Shown here one piece after another: positions 54,749 to 64,000 of a stretch of 64,000 bases of DNA. Every line of letters starts with the position of its first letter. Position 1 is the stretch's first letter. The position numbers and the translations under genes are program-made. The stretch spans positions 41,634,072-41,698,071 of the forward strand of contig NC_052614.1 of the NCBI RefSeq assembly GCF_016545825.1, read 5' to 3'. This DNA comes from Eucalyptus grandis (taxonomy: Eukaryota; Streptophyta; Magnoliopsida; Myrtales; Myrtaceae). The notes beneath the pieces were generated by a model. It had not been told where the DNA came from. It ran no database searches and saw only the letters and a program-made list of their open reading frames with translations.

Positions 54749-56013
54749 ATTGACATATTAAACGCATAATCAGCACACTTTTCAGAGTAACACACATTTA
54801 ATTTGCAGCAAAGGCAAACTAAATTAATGATAATTCAATAGAAGACACAGAAACGAAAGTTCACTATATTCCCATTCAACTCCTATGTATGATTGTTCTA
54901 TTATCATTAATTAGTTTAATTTGCGCAAATTTTAAGTTCTAGGTGAGAACTCCTTTGAATTCTACCAACCTACGAACTCCCACTTGAAAAAATAATTACA
55001 TGACCTTATGTAATTTCTACATTTTTCATTAACGCCAAAGTATAGCATGATGTGAACCAACGTACAAAAAATAATCATGCTGCAACTACAATCAAAACCG
55101 CAATTCAACATGTAATGGAAAAACAAGGATTTCTTACCATTGTTCGAATTTTCTTGGAACTAGAAAATTGCAAGTATATTAAACTATATACGTATTATCA
55201 TGGAACCAAGCTCTACACAGCATATATGATACCATTTTCATATAGGCTACCTACTGTATTTCCTAAAACATAAGAAAATACAAGCTAAAAATGAATAAAC
55301 AATGCATTTATATCCTAAAAAATACACGTACTTAGGGTTCCATACACATTTTTATATATTTATAAAAATCAAAAATAAAAAATAAATATACCACAGTGTA
55401 GAGCACATTCCTACGAACCAAACGCTGTCGACCACGCTCCAATCCGACCTCCCATGCGCCCACACACATCGCCTGAGTGTGTAGCGCGTGTGACGCACAC
55501 CCCAGCAAGCCTAACGGCTCCTGCCCAGTCCAACTGGTCCAATCGGCGACCGGTCCAACCGGTTTGACTGACGGTCCGGTTGACCAATCGGACCGTTGAC
55601 CGGTCAACGATCGGGTCGGGTCGGGTCGGGTCAACTTTGAATCGAATCTCAGTTCGGGTCGGATCGCCGGCCGGCCAACTGCAGCAGTTGGTGATGTCAT
55701 CCTAGCGGTTACCGACTGTTGGATGATGTCACGGTGACGTCAGCATGCATTGTTTTGCCAACGCATGCGCTGGAGCGCCCAGCGCGTGGCGCCCACGCGT
55801 AGTGGCTTCTGGCCCGCGTGTGGGAGCGTCCAGCATCCTCCGGCAGCGCTCGACCCATCGACGGACTCGTCTCGACGAGTACTTTCATCTTGTGTATTTC
55901 AAAATTCATTTTGGCCAAAAAACGTATTTTAAAAAATGGCCAAAACCATACGGGTGTCGTGACCCCGAACCCGTTCTTCGCTTCGGTTCATTTTCGACGA
56001 TTCAAATTGCAAT
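54749..56013 (-). other. Copia 5' leader segment
   Basis: It lies between the Ty3 TSD and the LTR cluster and belongs to the copia element by position. The left part is AT-rich. The right part (55,400-55,990) is GC-rich with three GGGTC units (CGGGTCGGGTCGGGTC at 55,611-55,630), CCGGT/ACCGG repeats and CGCGTGGCGCCCACGCG palindromic stretches. Short frames here have no recognised features. Confidence 0.5.
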
Positions 56014-56499
56014 TGTGGCACCCCCCGAATGGCCCCCGGTCCATTGGGGTCACCACAGATCACACTGGCTTTTGCTTTCTCTCTACCTGAAGGTCTATTT
56101 GTGGCATCCCAAAAATTCAAGGCAACCTCTAGATGTATTAAAGTCTATGATTAGGTAATGAAAATTTGCCTTTGGGTTATGCCTTAGCTATTAACTTACT
56201 TTTAAGACTGAGTGTTATGTATCTTGTGTTCAGGAGTTATTAAAATTAGTATCATAGGATAAGTTGATAAGAAGAATTTGTTCTTGGCTATGCACCTCAT
56301 AGATTTGATCCCTATAGTTTAAATGTTACAAGTTTTATGGCCATATGAAATTGAGAATTTGAAATCTATAAAAGAGGGAATTAAGATGAATTGTTAAAAA
56401 GAAAATTTGGAATTTATTGTGGCACCCCCACGACGGTCCCCGATCCGATTAAGGTCGCCACGGTTAAACTTACCATTCACTTTTCCTAATAACATGTCA

Positions 56500-56510
56500 C
56501 TCTGATACCA
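56500..56510 (-). other. PBS-like motif inside LTR G
   Basis: CTCTGATACCA, at the same offset from the edge as in LTRs D and E. Confidence 0.75.
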
Positions 56511-57120
56511 TTTCAATTGCAGCGAGTCCATACAACCTGGGGGTTTACATCTTTTATATCGGTCCCTTGCGCAATTTATATACGGAAGCACATCTAACAA
56601 CTCCCTTCCCTATATTCAGAAAACGATGCACACCTACTAAACATCTTATATAAGTTAAAGCCGAACACGTTTATTTACATAAAGCAGATGGACATCTTTA
56701 GGTAGTACATTGAAATGCCAATGTTTCTATACTCGGCTATACTTCAAAAGATGACCGACATCTTCTCCAACAATCGAATACTTAAAGTCAATCGATCAGT
56801 GTCGGCGTCCAAAAGTTCCCTCCTTTGCTACCCTTCTCCTTGCGGTCATATCCAACCGCTCAATCCATCTACTAATTTGAAATGTTGGTCCCCTAAGGGG
56901 TGAGTACAACCACTCAGCAGGTAAAGGACCAATAAACCACTCAATACATCATGCCATGCAATCATCATAATCATAGCATCACATGTCATACAAGCATCCA
57001 TGCACAACATACCATGGCATCATGCACATGTCATCATACCTCATGTACCATCATCATCATATAGACATCATTATCATATCATACACTTACCATCAACATG
57101 TCACATATGGCATCATCCTT

Positions 57121-57430
57121 ACCATGCATCCATGCGTATAACATCATCATCATATCACCATATCACATGTACCATCATCATTACCATGCATCCATGCCTG
57201 TAACATCATCATCATATCATCATATCACATGTACCATCATCATTACCATGCATCCATGCATGTAACATCATCATCATATCATCATATCACATGTACCATC
57301 ATCATTACCATGTATCCATGCACATCTCATCATCATGTCACATGTACCATCATCATTACCATGCAACCATGCACATCTCATCATCATGTCACATGTACCA
57401 TCATCATTACAATGCATTCATGCATGTAAC
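57121..57430. repeat. Tandem repeat of about 62-bp units in the CAT array of LTR G
   Basis: Units starting ACCATGCATCCATG begin at 57,121, 57,183, 57,245 and 57,307 (62 bp each), then shortened 51-bp units at 57,358 and 57,409. Each holds CATCATCATATCA and CACATGTACCATCATCATT. This higher-order repeat is not seen in LTRs D or E. Confidence 0.85.
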
Positions 57431-59732
57431 ATCATGCTTAATTCAATTTCAATTTCATTTTGGACCGCCACATTTCGCTTTCCCAGGACCAATGTTTGCA
57501 TCCCACATTCATCACTCGCGCCCAATCCTGGCATTGTGAGGAACCTCCGGGCATGTATCCAAGATACAACCGGGCATCCGGCACCCCCACATTCCGGGCA
57601 TCTCGTATCCTAACTAGCATCACGAGGAACCTTCGGGCATGTATTCAAAATACAACTGGGCATCCAAAGGGCATCGACTCATTCGAACCTCTGGGCATCT
57701 CGCATCTCACCTGGCATCACGAGGAATCTCCGAGTCTCGCCATGAAAATGGTTACCCCTACCCTCCGGGCATGCATCATGATACAACCCCTCACCCTCCG
57801 GGCATGTATCATAATACAACCCCTCACCCTCTGGGCATGTATCATAATACAACCGGGCATCCCGACACTCCCGGGGAAAACCTCTGGGCATGTATTCATA
57901 ATACAACCAGGCATCCAAAGGGCATCGACTCATTCGAACCTTTGGGCATCCCGACTCCCGGGGCATCGTCGGTTCACACCTCCGACGGTATCATCATCAC
58001 CACGATGCATGTTCTTATATATCTCATTTTCAATTTCACATTCACAATTATGGCTCAATTTCAACATGGCATGCGATGTGATGGCAACTAAGATCATATT
58101 CATCATTGAATTCATACATGCATCTCAAATCATTATCGTACATGCAGCAAGACACCATTATCCATAACAATACACTTCATGGAGTCCATGCAATTTAAAA
58201 TGGTCCATATTTCATGCCTTTTCAAAATTCCAGCATGTATCATTTTTGAAAATACTTAAATTAAATATCCATATGCTTCTCAAAAATCATGAAATCAAGG
58301 CAAGTGATAGGCAAGACAATAGGATAGTGATTTCATGCAAAACACATGGCCAAAATAGAATTCCACACAATTCCATAATTCACACAAAATAGCGCGAAAT
58401 TTTCGGATGAAATCAGAATGCACAGTTTCCGAAATAATTTGATTAAAATATCCATACGACCTCCAAAATATACGAAATTTTACCGAGTTATAGCCAAGAA
58501 ACTAAAGTAAATTTTTCATCAGGACTTCCAAGTTAGATTCTTTTTATATTATTTTCTACAGTCTCACGAAGCTTCTGGATCCAACACCGAATCGTCCAGT
58601 ACATACTTCTCCGAAATACTTAGTTTTCACCTACCTATTCTTCGTATTTTCCTCTGAAATTTGGATATGTTCTACATAAACATGTTCTCTACAAGTGTTG
58701 TGAAGAGATCCAAGTCAAATATCCAGAGTATAGTCGTCATTTAGGTCCATGAAGTCTCGGGTGTCTTGTAATACATCTCCAGAATTACCGTCTTCAAGAT
58801 CTAGTCGATTTACTAGGTTATACTTGTTCATTTCACTTAAAATTTGATTATGTTGTAGTTTAAGATGTCCCCTAGAAATTTCATGAAGAAATCGAAGAGA
58901 TATTCTTAGCACAACTCAACATACAACCACAAATCCATCAAAAGGTCAATGAAATATTTCCAGATGTGAGGTCTCCGTAGGATGAGAGTTTAACCCTCAA
59001 ATATCCATCATTCTCCACCAAATTTTAGTATGTTGTATTATAAGATGTTATCTACAACTTTCATGAAGAGATCAAAGCCAAAATCAAAATCTAAACATGC
59101 ATTCAAACTCTCACAAATTTCTGACTCAAACAGTTTATGCGAAAACATTCCAGATCTAACATTTCCGTAGGATGAGAGTTTAACCCCTCAAATCTCCATA
59201 ATTTTACACCACATTTTACTGTGTTGTATTTTAATATGTTGGCTACAACTTTCATGAAAAGATCAAAGTCAAAATCGAACTAAAAACATGCATGCAAGCT
59301 CTCACAAGATTATGTTTCAAGCGGATCTCACGAAATCAGCATGCAAAGTCAAGAACAGGCACATTCTAGCTCCGATTTTTGCCTTCCCTATGATCCGAAA
59401 CCTACCACAAACAAATCATACATGCAAGGCACACATGCAAGGGTGGAAATCAGTCCCAACTTGCCTCTAAACTCAAGAGAACGACGGCACACGGGCGGCA
59501 AACGGGCGGCAACGGCTCCTTCTTCCTCGGTTCCTCTCTCCCTCTCGCCACTCCCTCTCTCTCGCAACCTCCTCTCTCTCCCTTTGGCCGAATTCTCCAC
59601 CAGCCATTCTCCGGATGCCACAACAATTCCGAGCGATAAACATCCAAACAATCTAGATTTCATACTCTTGATCTCCATATCAAATAGTAAACGAGAAAAT
59701 TCGATGAAAAATAAGGCATAAATCACGACCAG

Positions 59733-59744
59733 GCTCTAATACCA
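59733..59744 (-). promoter_or_regulatory. Primer binding site of the copia element
   Basis: The minus strand reads TGGTATTAGAGC, one base from the initiator tRNA-Met complement, one base from the LTR edge at 59,746. The leader 59,623-59,732 next to it is non-coding. Confidence 0.85.
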
Positions 59745-59745
59745 A

Positions 59746-61060
59746 TGTTGGAATTCAAGTCGGCGGAAGACGACTTACCTTTATCCGATGCGCAAACAAC
59801 AATTAACCCAAGAATGAACGTTGAATTGCGTATGAATCACGAACAAAAATACTTCACGTTGGTTTGAATGCAATCACGAGGAAAGCACCCGATTTCCACA
59901 GCATAAATGCCGATTGTTCTTGTAAAGAAGAAATGGAATGCCTTCTATTCTTTGATGGAAAGGGAGAGGAATTTCTGAGTGTATGTTCTGATAGAGCTAG
60001 TATGGACACCTAGAGGGGGGTGAATAGGTGTAAAAACTAACTTTATAAAACTTAGCAACTTAATTCAGCTTATATGAAAATCGAAGACTTAAGATATAGA
60101 AAATTTGCAACAATATATAAGACTGCGAATTAAGTAGAGAGATAAGGGAAAGAGAATTGGAACACAATGTTTTATAGTGGTTTGGCTTAGACTAAGCCTA
60201 CGTCCACTCTCTCGCATTGACAGCCCACCGGCTAGATTTCACTATGAATCAAAAGATATGTTACAGTCGCACGTCCTTGATTCCACAGTGTAGAGACTCT
60301 GCTACACTTCCTCAAGGTCTCACAAGTATCTAGATACTCTTTTGAATGCAAATTTATGCTCAACAAATGAACTAGCAAAGAACAATAAGCTTCGGACTTA
60401 GGAATTTTTCTATCTCACACTCACTCGAATAACTAGAGCATCTTCCTTATATACTCCTCCATGCTTTCATAACTGTTGGCACCTTCCAAAGGAGTTATTC
60501 CAATCTACCCATTCAACAGAATCAATTAGGGAGATCAATTAGGGAGATCTTGAGTTACTTAAGGAAAATGATGATAGCCCACTAATCCTGCTCACCCATA
60601 CAATCAAGATCTAGGTTTCCATAAGTAAAACCTTCCAAGTATACTTTGCCAATCAACGGATCTACATTACTCGAATTATTTGTAATACGAATAATAGATC
60701 TTACGATGTTATTTCCAGCCGTGAGATAATCTTCAACCAATCAAATCAAATCCTTAAAGATATACTCACATCTGGATAAGAACTCTTTGTCAGTCTAGAA
60801 ACTGTCAATGAGGGCAGACTTTAAATCTTGAGTCTGGTGGTCTTCAGACTTTGACAGAATGAAACATTCTGTCAACTTCAAAACAGATAAGGAAGTTTTC
60901 TCCAACATGTTCTTCCAACCGTGCCAACGGTTATCATCAAAAGACTTTTATACATCTCTCTTCATACCCTTTCAAAAGGTGCCTTTCCACCGTAGCATAT
61001 TAAGACGAAACGATATGTTCCAATTGCACCCCATCATGGATGTATTAATAAAATACTACA
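59746..61060 (-). repeat. 5' LTR of the copia element, split by a solo LTR
   Basis: Its body is 59,746-59,988 plus 60,913-61,060 (391 bp together), matching the 3' LTR at 37,959-38,349. The interruption is the solo LTR below with its TSD. Confidence 0.9.
59989..60907 (-). mobile_element. Copia solo LTR (919 bp)
   Basis: The ends are TGATAGAGCTAG and TTTTCTCCAACA. The TSD is exact: TGTTC at 59,984-59,988 and 60,908-60,912. It is the same family as the LTR at 17,096-17,993. No internal region is left, so it arose by LTR-LTR recombination. Confidence 0.9.
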
Positions 61061-62050
61061 CAACCTGTTCGACGTGGCTTGTTTGCAGGTCACGTACTAG
61101 CCAACTTTCCAGTCCAGAGCAAGGTCCGCCCTCTTGCCCAAATCATTGAAGCTCGAAAGCGTCCGGTTGGACATATTGAATGACCATTTTTTCCACTGCG
61201 AAGGCCACTCCACAGGGGTTGAATTGGGAGACCGACACGTGTCTGTCGATGGAGGAGATTTTAATGAGGAGAGTCTTGAGCGCCTTCGGAATGGATGCTT
61301 GATAGCAACCATGACCGGAGCAAGTGGTCTTCTTGGCTAAGTAGACGGGGTCGCTGCAATAGGAGATGCAGCCGCTTCGAAACATCCCATCTTGGTCAGA
61401 TATGAGTGCGTAGGTGTCGCAGCCGAGGACTATGTGGTTATTTCGGGTGTTCGACAATCTGTACTGTGGATGTGAAGTTAGATTGATGAACAGATCACCG
61501 CTTCTGCTTGCTGAGTGGCCATCCTTAATGTAGCAGTCGTATAGTTCGAGGAGGTGGACGACCATGGTGGAGTCCTTGATTGAGATCTCGCGTATCGGAA
61601 TATTCCCCAACAGTAGTTGCTCACGGCTCCCTAAGGTATTACAATAGAGCAAAAACTCTTCGGAACTCGCACACTGGGGTGAAAGGAAGCAAGAAGAAGC
61701 GTAAAGTTTAGGAAAAAGATTTTTTGTATTTCTTCAATTCTCCTTAATGTACTCTGCTCTGTAATTATAATACAAGATGTACATAATAAATGGCAATGAA
61801 ATATTCTACAAATCAATCTTAATCTCAATCTAATCCCTAATTGATCTAGTGCACGATTAAAATCAAATCAGATTCTCAGCATATCTTCCAGATTCTCGAG
61901 GATATCTTCCAACATGGGAGTTGAGCCCGAACGGATAAGGTACTGGCACGGCCCCACACGCATGTGCACACTCTTCGGCCACAGTGGGAGCACCGCCTTG
62001 TCGCAACCACCAAGCCACATCCACCAGTGAAGCCGATGCGTTACCTTCAT
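61061..62050 (-). pseudogene. WAK exon 1, 5' part (signal peptide and pectin-binding domain)
   Basis: The ATG at 62,050 opens a signal-peptide-like MKVTHRLHWWMWLGG. A frameshift near 61,990 leads to CAHACGAVPVPYPFGL, the start of the GUB_WAK domain that binds galacturonan in the wall. After the solo LTR (61,914-61,680) it resumes CASSEEFLLYCNTLGSREQ, LLLGNIPIREISIKDS, VLGCDTYALISD, CISYCSD, CYQASIPKALKTL and FNPCGVAFAVE. A shift near 61,150 and a TAG at 61,097-61,099 follow. It then reads YVTCKQATSN up to the copia TSD and continues at 37,958. WAKs link the wall to the cytoplasm as receptor kinases. This copy is a pseudogene. Confidence 0.85.
61680..61914 (-). mobile_element. Short copia-like solo LTR (235 bp) in WAK exon 1
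   Basis: The minus strand begins TGTTGGAAGATATCC and ends CTTCCTTTCA. The flanks TGGGG (61,675-61,679) and TGGGA (61,915-61,919) agree in 4 of 5 bases. Removing it restores G-L-N-S-Q-C-A, the usual WAK join. The content (TTATGTACATCTTGTATTAT, then CAGAGCAGAGTACATTAA) is typical of short plant copia LTRs. Confidence 0.8.
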
Positions 62051-62165
62051 TTCCAAAAAACTCTCGCAAACTCTCTCTCTCTCTCCCCCCGTCCTTTTTG
62101 GGACCTTTGCGCTTTTGTCCTCGTTCACGGAGTGGGATTCAAGTATGAGCTGTTCACCCCAACCC

Positions 62166-62175
62166 ATTATATATT
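62166..62175 (-). promoter_or_regulatory. Possible TATA box of the WAK gene
   Basis: AATATATAAT on the minus strand, about 115 bp upstream of the ATG at 62,050. A GA-rich 5' leader (62,075-62,092) lies between. The match is weak evidence on its own. Confidence 0.4.
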
Positions 62176-62229
62176 CAGATGGTCCATAGGTGAAATTAAG
62201 GAATTGTTCGTTTCGTGAAAAATGTGACA

Positions 62230-62760
62230 GTTCCAAAAAATAATTTTCTAGAAAAATATAATTATTTTCTGTTGTTTGGATGAAATTTGAAAATGAAGTG
62301 GAAAATATTTTCTACTATTTGGTGTGAAAGATCTTTTCCTCTATACACTCTTTTTCAATAATTTTATTATTATTTTATTTTTAAAATTGATTTTGATTCT
62401 TTATATTTTAAAAATAGATTTTTAATTATTTTTATTTTTAAAATTGATTATTAAATTCTTTTTAAAATTCTTTTTTTCTTTTCCTTTACTTTGTTTTCCT
62501 CTCGCTTCTTTCTTGGCTGGTTGCTGGCCACGATAATAGCTGATGATTGGCCATAGGTGAACCTCTAGCTCACTTTGGCGAGGCGAGCTCGAGGCTTGCT
62601 CACTTTGCTGCTCGCTAGAACAGCGGCGGGAGCATTGAGCTTGAAGCTCGCCGATCTAGCAAGGCTTGTAGCTGGCGACCTCGAGTTCACCCGATCGACA
62701 AGCCTCGAGTTCGCTGGCCTCGGACGTGGCTAGGTTAGCGAGCTAGAGATTTTTTTTTCT
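62230..62760. mobile_element. Decayed MITE-like or unclassified repeat
   Basis: AT-rich first half (AATTATTTTCTGTTGTTTGGATG type), T-rich middle and a second half with repeated AGCTCG, CTCGAGG and CTCGCC motifs. I associate such sequence with Myrtaceae repeats. Ends and TSD are not visible. Confidence 0.35.
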
Positions 62761-64000
62761 TGGAAAAACAGTAAATTTACCATGCTCTCAGTGCACAATG
62801 ACTTGAATTCCCACACTCCCTCTCAATTTTTCTTTTGCTTGATGTTCCTATTATTCTCATATTCTGTCGGTCTTTCTACTCATTCATTATCTAGTAGGAA
62901 TATAATCACGTGTCAACTACATATAAAATTGCTTGTATGGTGAGAAGTTTGTAGTAGGTGGTGTTCTAATTAGATTTTTATCGTGAGTACACAGTTGGGG
63001 AGAAGATGCGTTAGACACTGGCCCCTATGAACACATAAAATCTTGTCAATGAGTTCTTAAGAGTCGTGGTGAAGTATACTATATGAAAAAGGGTTTGATT
63101 TATAAATATTAATTACAACTATTACAAAAAAAAATAATTAGTATTAAAAGTAATTGGTATATATATTTTTATCGGATTGCTTAATACGTGTCATAAGGAT
63201 GACACCTCTAAATCAAACGTTCAATCATTTAATCAATAATTCGAGGTTTTAAAGCAAAATGATTCGATTAGGACAAAAGTAATTAACAAATTTTATGATC
63301 ATGGAATCCACTTTCGGGCAGCCATTTTTTTATATTATCCTTTGCCCCCTCCTATCGAGACCAATCCAAAGTAACATGTTTCACGACAAAGGTGAAACAT
63401 AGAGAACTACCTTTCGTTAGCCTGTGAAGATCTGGTTGGCCAGACCCTGCACCCAAACATTAATAATATGCTCTGTATGTGGATGAGCCTAGCAGATCTC
63501 CAACGTTGATTTATGTGTGCTCGACATAAGATCGACATCATCTAACAGCTGAAATTCATTGGGATTTTGTGCTCTAGTTCATGGAAGTGTGGCCAGGATC
63601 CGCACTACAATCTCTGGGCCAGGCGATTGCATGGTATCACGAGAAGACTTGGCCAAGGTGAAGTCAATCTGTTAAGATTATCAGATTCCCTGAAACCAGA
63701 TTCGACACTAAATCGAACCCCTAAACTTGTGCGGAAGACGAGCCCGGGAAAAACATATGCATCACCGATCCTAAGGCACATCACAGAATCGAACGTACCT
63801 TGTTAGCCACAGATTAAACACTGACGCCGATATGAGGAAGAGAAACTGATCCCGTTCAATCCGATGTCGTCAATTCGCCTTGAAGGGAAGATGGGTGTCG
63901 CCTCTTGCGCACTGTTCTTTCTTTTTGGAACGTTTTTGAGGGAGAGAGGGAGGAGGAACGTACGTTATGCCAAAAGGTGCGTTCCTCCCTCTTTATTTCC
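62761..64000. other. Region without a recognised gene
   Basis: I see no domain in any frame. A 79-codon frame at 63,567-63,806 (plus) has no recognisable features. On the minus strand CTAACAAG|GTACGTTCG near 63,800 resembles a splice donor and could mark a 5' UTR exon of an unseen gene, but nothing else supports it. A near-exact inverted pair, ACGTACGTTATGCC next to GGAGGAACG/CGTTCCTCC, sits at the right edge. Confidence 0.35.

Larger units (their letters stand above)
56014..59622 (-). mobile_element. Cluster of Tekay-like LTR copies (F, H, G) in the copia leader
   Basis: Three LTR edges follow one another: F starts TGTGGCACCCCCC at 56,014; H starts in the opposite direction, TGTGGCATCCC, at 56,100; G starts TGTGGCACCCCC at 56,418 and is collinear with LTR D through the CAT array, GGGCATG block and CT-rich block to about 59,585. 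The cluster ends GGATGCCACA at 59,622. F's flank GCAAT (56,009-56,013) and ACAAT (59,623-59,627) differ by one base, so F is probably the outer solo LTR with H and G inside, both truncated. The exact inner boundaries are not resolved. Confidence 0.65.
37959..61060 (-). mobile_element. Ty1/copia retrotransposon inserted in WAK exon 1 (with nested insertions)
   Basis: The LTR edges are TGTTGGAATTCAAG (37,959 and 59,746) and ACTACA (38,349 and 61,060). The flanks CAACC (37,954-37,958) and CAACC (61,061-61,065) are an exact 5-bp TSD, and removing the element rejoins the WAK reading frame across the EGF region. Minus-strand order: 5' LTR, PBS, leader, gag, integrase, RT, RNase H, polypurine tract, 3' LTR, the usual copia order. 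Later insertions: solo LTR at 59,989-60,907, LTR cluster 56,014-59,622 and the Ty3 element 43,555-54,743. Over the first 240 bp the two LTRs differ at about 20 places by eye (about 8%). Confidence 0.9.

Noticed and set aside
61868..62236. 122-codon frame as the WAK N-terminus
   Set aside because: Only the part after 62,050 fits a signal peptide. The upstream part is GA-rich leader and the frame is lost before the conserved CGxVPxPYPFG motif.
63567..63806. Short plus-strand frame near the right edge as a gene
   Set aside because: No domain, no splice support and no similarity I recognise.
1..64000. Endogenous pararetrovirus, rRNA or tRNA genes
   Set aside because: No movement/coat protein motifs, no rRNA-like stretches and no cloverleaf with anticodon arm were noticed. 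The tRNA-like hits are short PBS complements only.

Overview
This is plant nuclear DNA, a heterochromatic retrotransposon nest built on two decayed immune-type gene remnants. The evidence is Ty1/copia and Ty3/gypsy elements with plant-type primer sites, an L1-type LINE, short TIR elements, a wall-associated-kinase (WAK) gene and a CC-NBS-LRR remnant. Decayed elements with runs of GCTCGAGGC/CTCGCC (62.5-62.75 kb) resemble repeats I associate with Myrtaceae such as Eucalyptus; that placement is a guess. No intact host gene was found. The 100 N at 21,102-21,201 is an assembly gap.

Left part (1-21.1 kb). Positions 1-12,041 hold the 5' half of a large Tat/Ogre-type Ty3 element on the minus strand: 3.25-kb 5' LTR, primer binding site (PBS), extra ORF1, gag-protease, a G-patch/RGG ORF, a probable intron, RT, RNase H and a second RNase H, running off the left edge. 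It sits inside the gag start of an older copia-like element (12,042-12,870). Then come a TIR element (13,209-14,099), an unclassified LTR-like stretch with a five-unit ~87-bp tandem repeat, a minus-strand NLR pseudogene (15.9-17.1 kb), and the 3' half of a copia element (17,096 to the gap) inserted in that pseudogene.

Middle and right part (21.5-62.1 kb). Nearly everything here lies inside one minus-strand WAK gene. Its exon 1 starts at 62,050 and ends at a GT donor at 37,835/37,834. Its exon 2 starts at 25,523 with an AG acceptor, and the phase-1 join reads Cys-Gln-Asp-Ile-Asp-Glu-Cys, the usual WAK EGF junction. Exon 1 is cut by a 235-bp solo LTR (61,680-61,914) and by a 23-kb copia insertion (37,959-61,060, TSD CAACC). 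The copia element carries an 11.2-kb Tekay-like Ty3 element (43,555-54,743, TSD AACAC), a cluster of related LTRs (56,014-59,622), and a copia solo LTR (59,989-60,907, TSD TGTTC) inside its own 5' LTR. The 12.3-kb intron holds three nested solo LTRs of the same Tekay-like family plus TIR elements. A LINE (about 21,490-25,335, plus strand) has replaced the rest of exon 2, and no kinase domain is visible.

The TSDs and LTR divergences give one consistent order: the WAK gene was hit by copia (LTRs about 8% apart by eye), and copia was later hit by the Tekay-like element (LTRs about 1% apart over a 1.1-kb stretch). The most unusual signals are a second PBS-like motif inside the Tekay-like LTRs, (CAT)n expansion in the same LTRs, and the RGG-rich G-patch ORF of the Tat element. 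I found no sign of a new non-transposon system.
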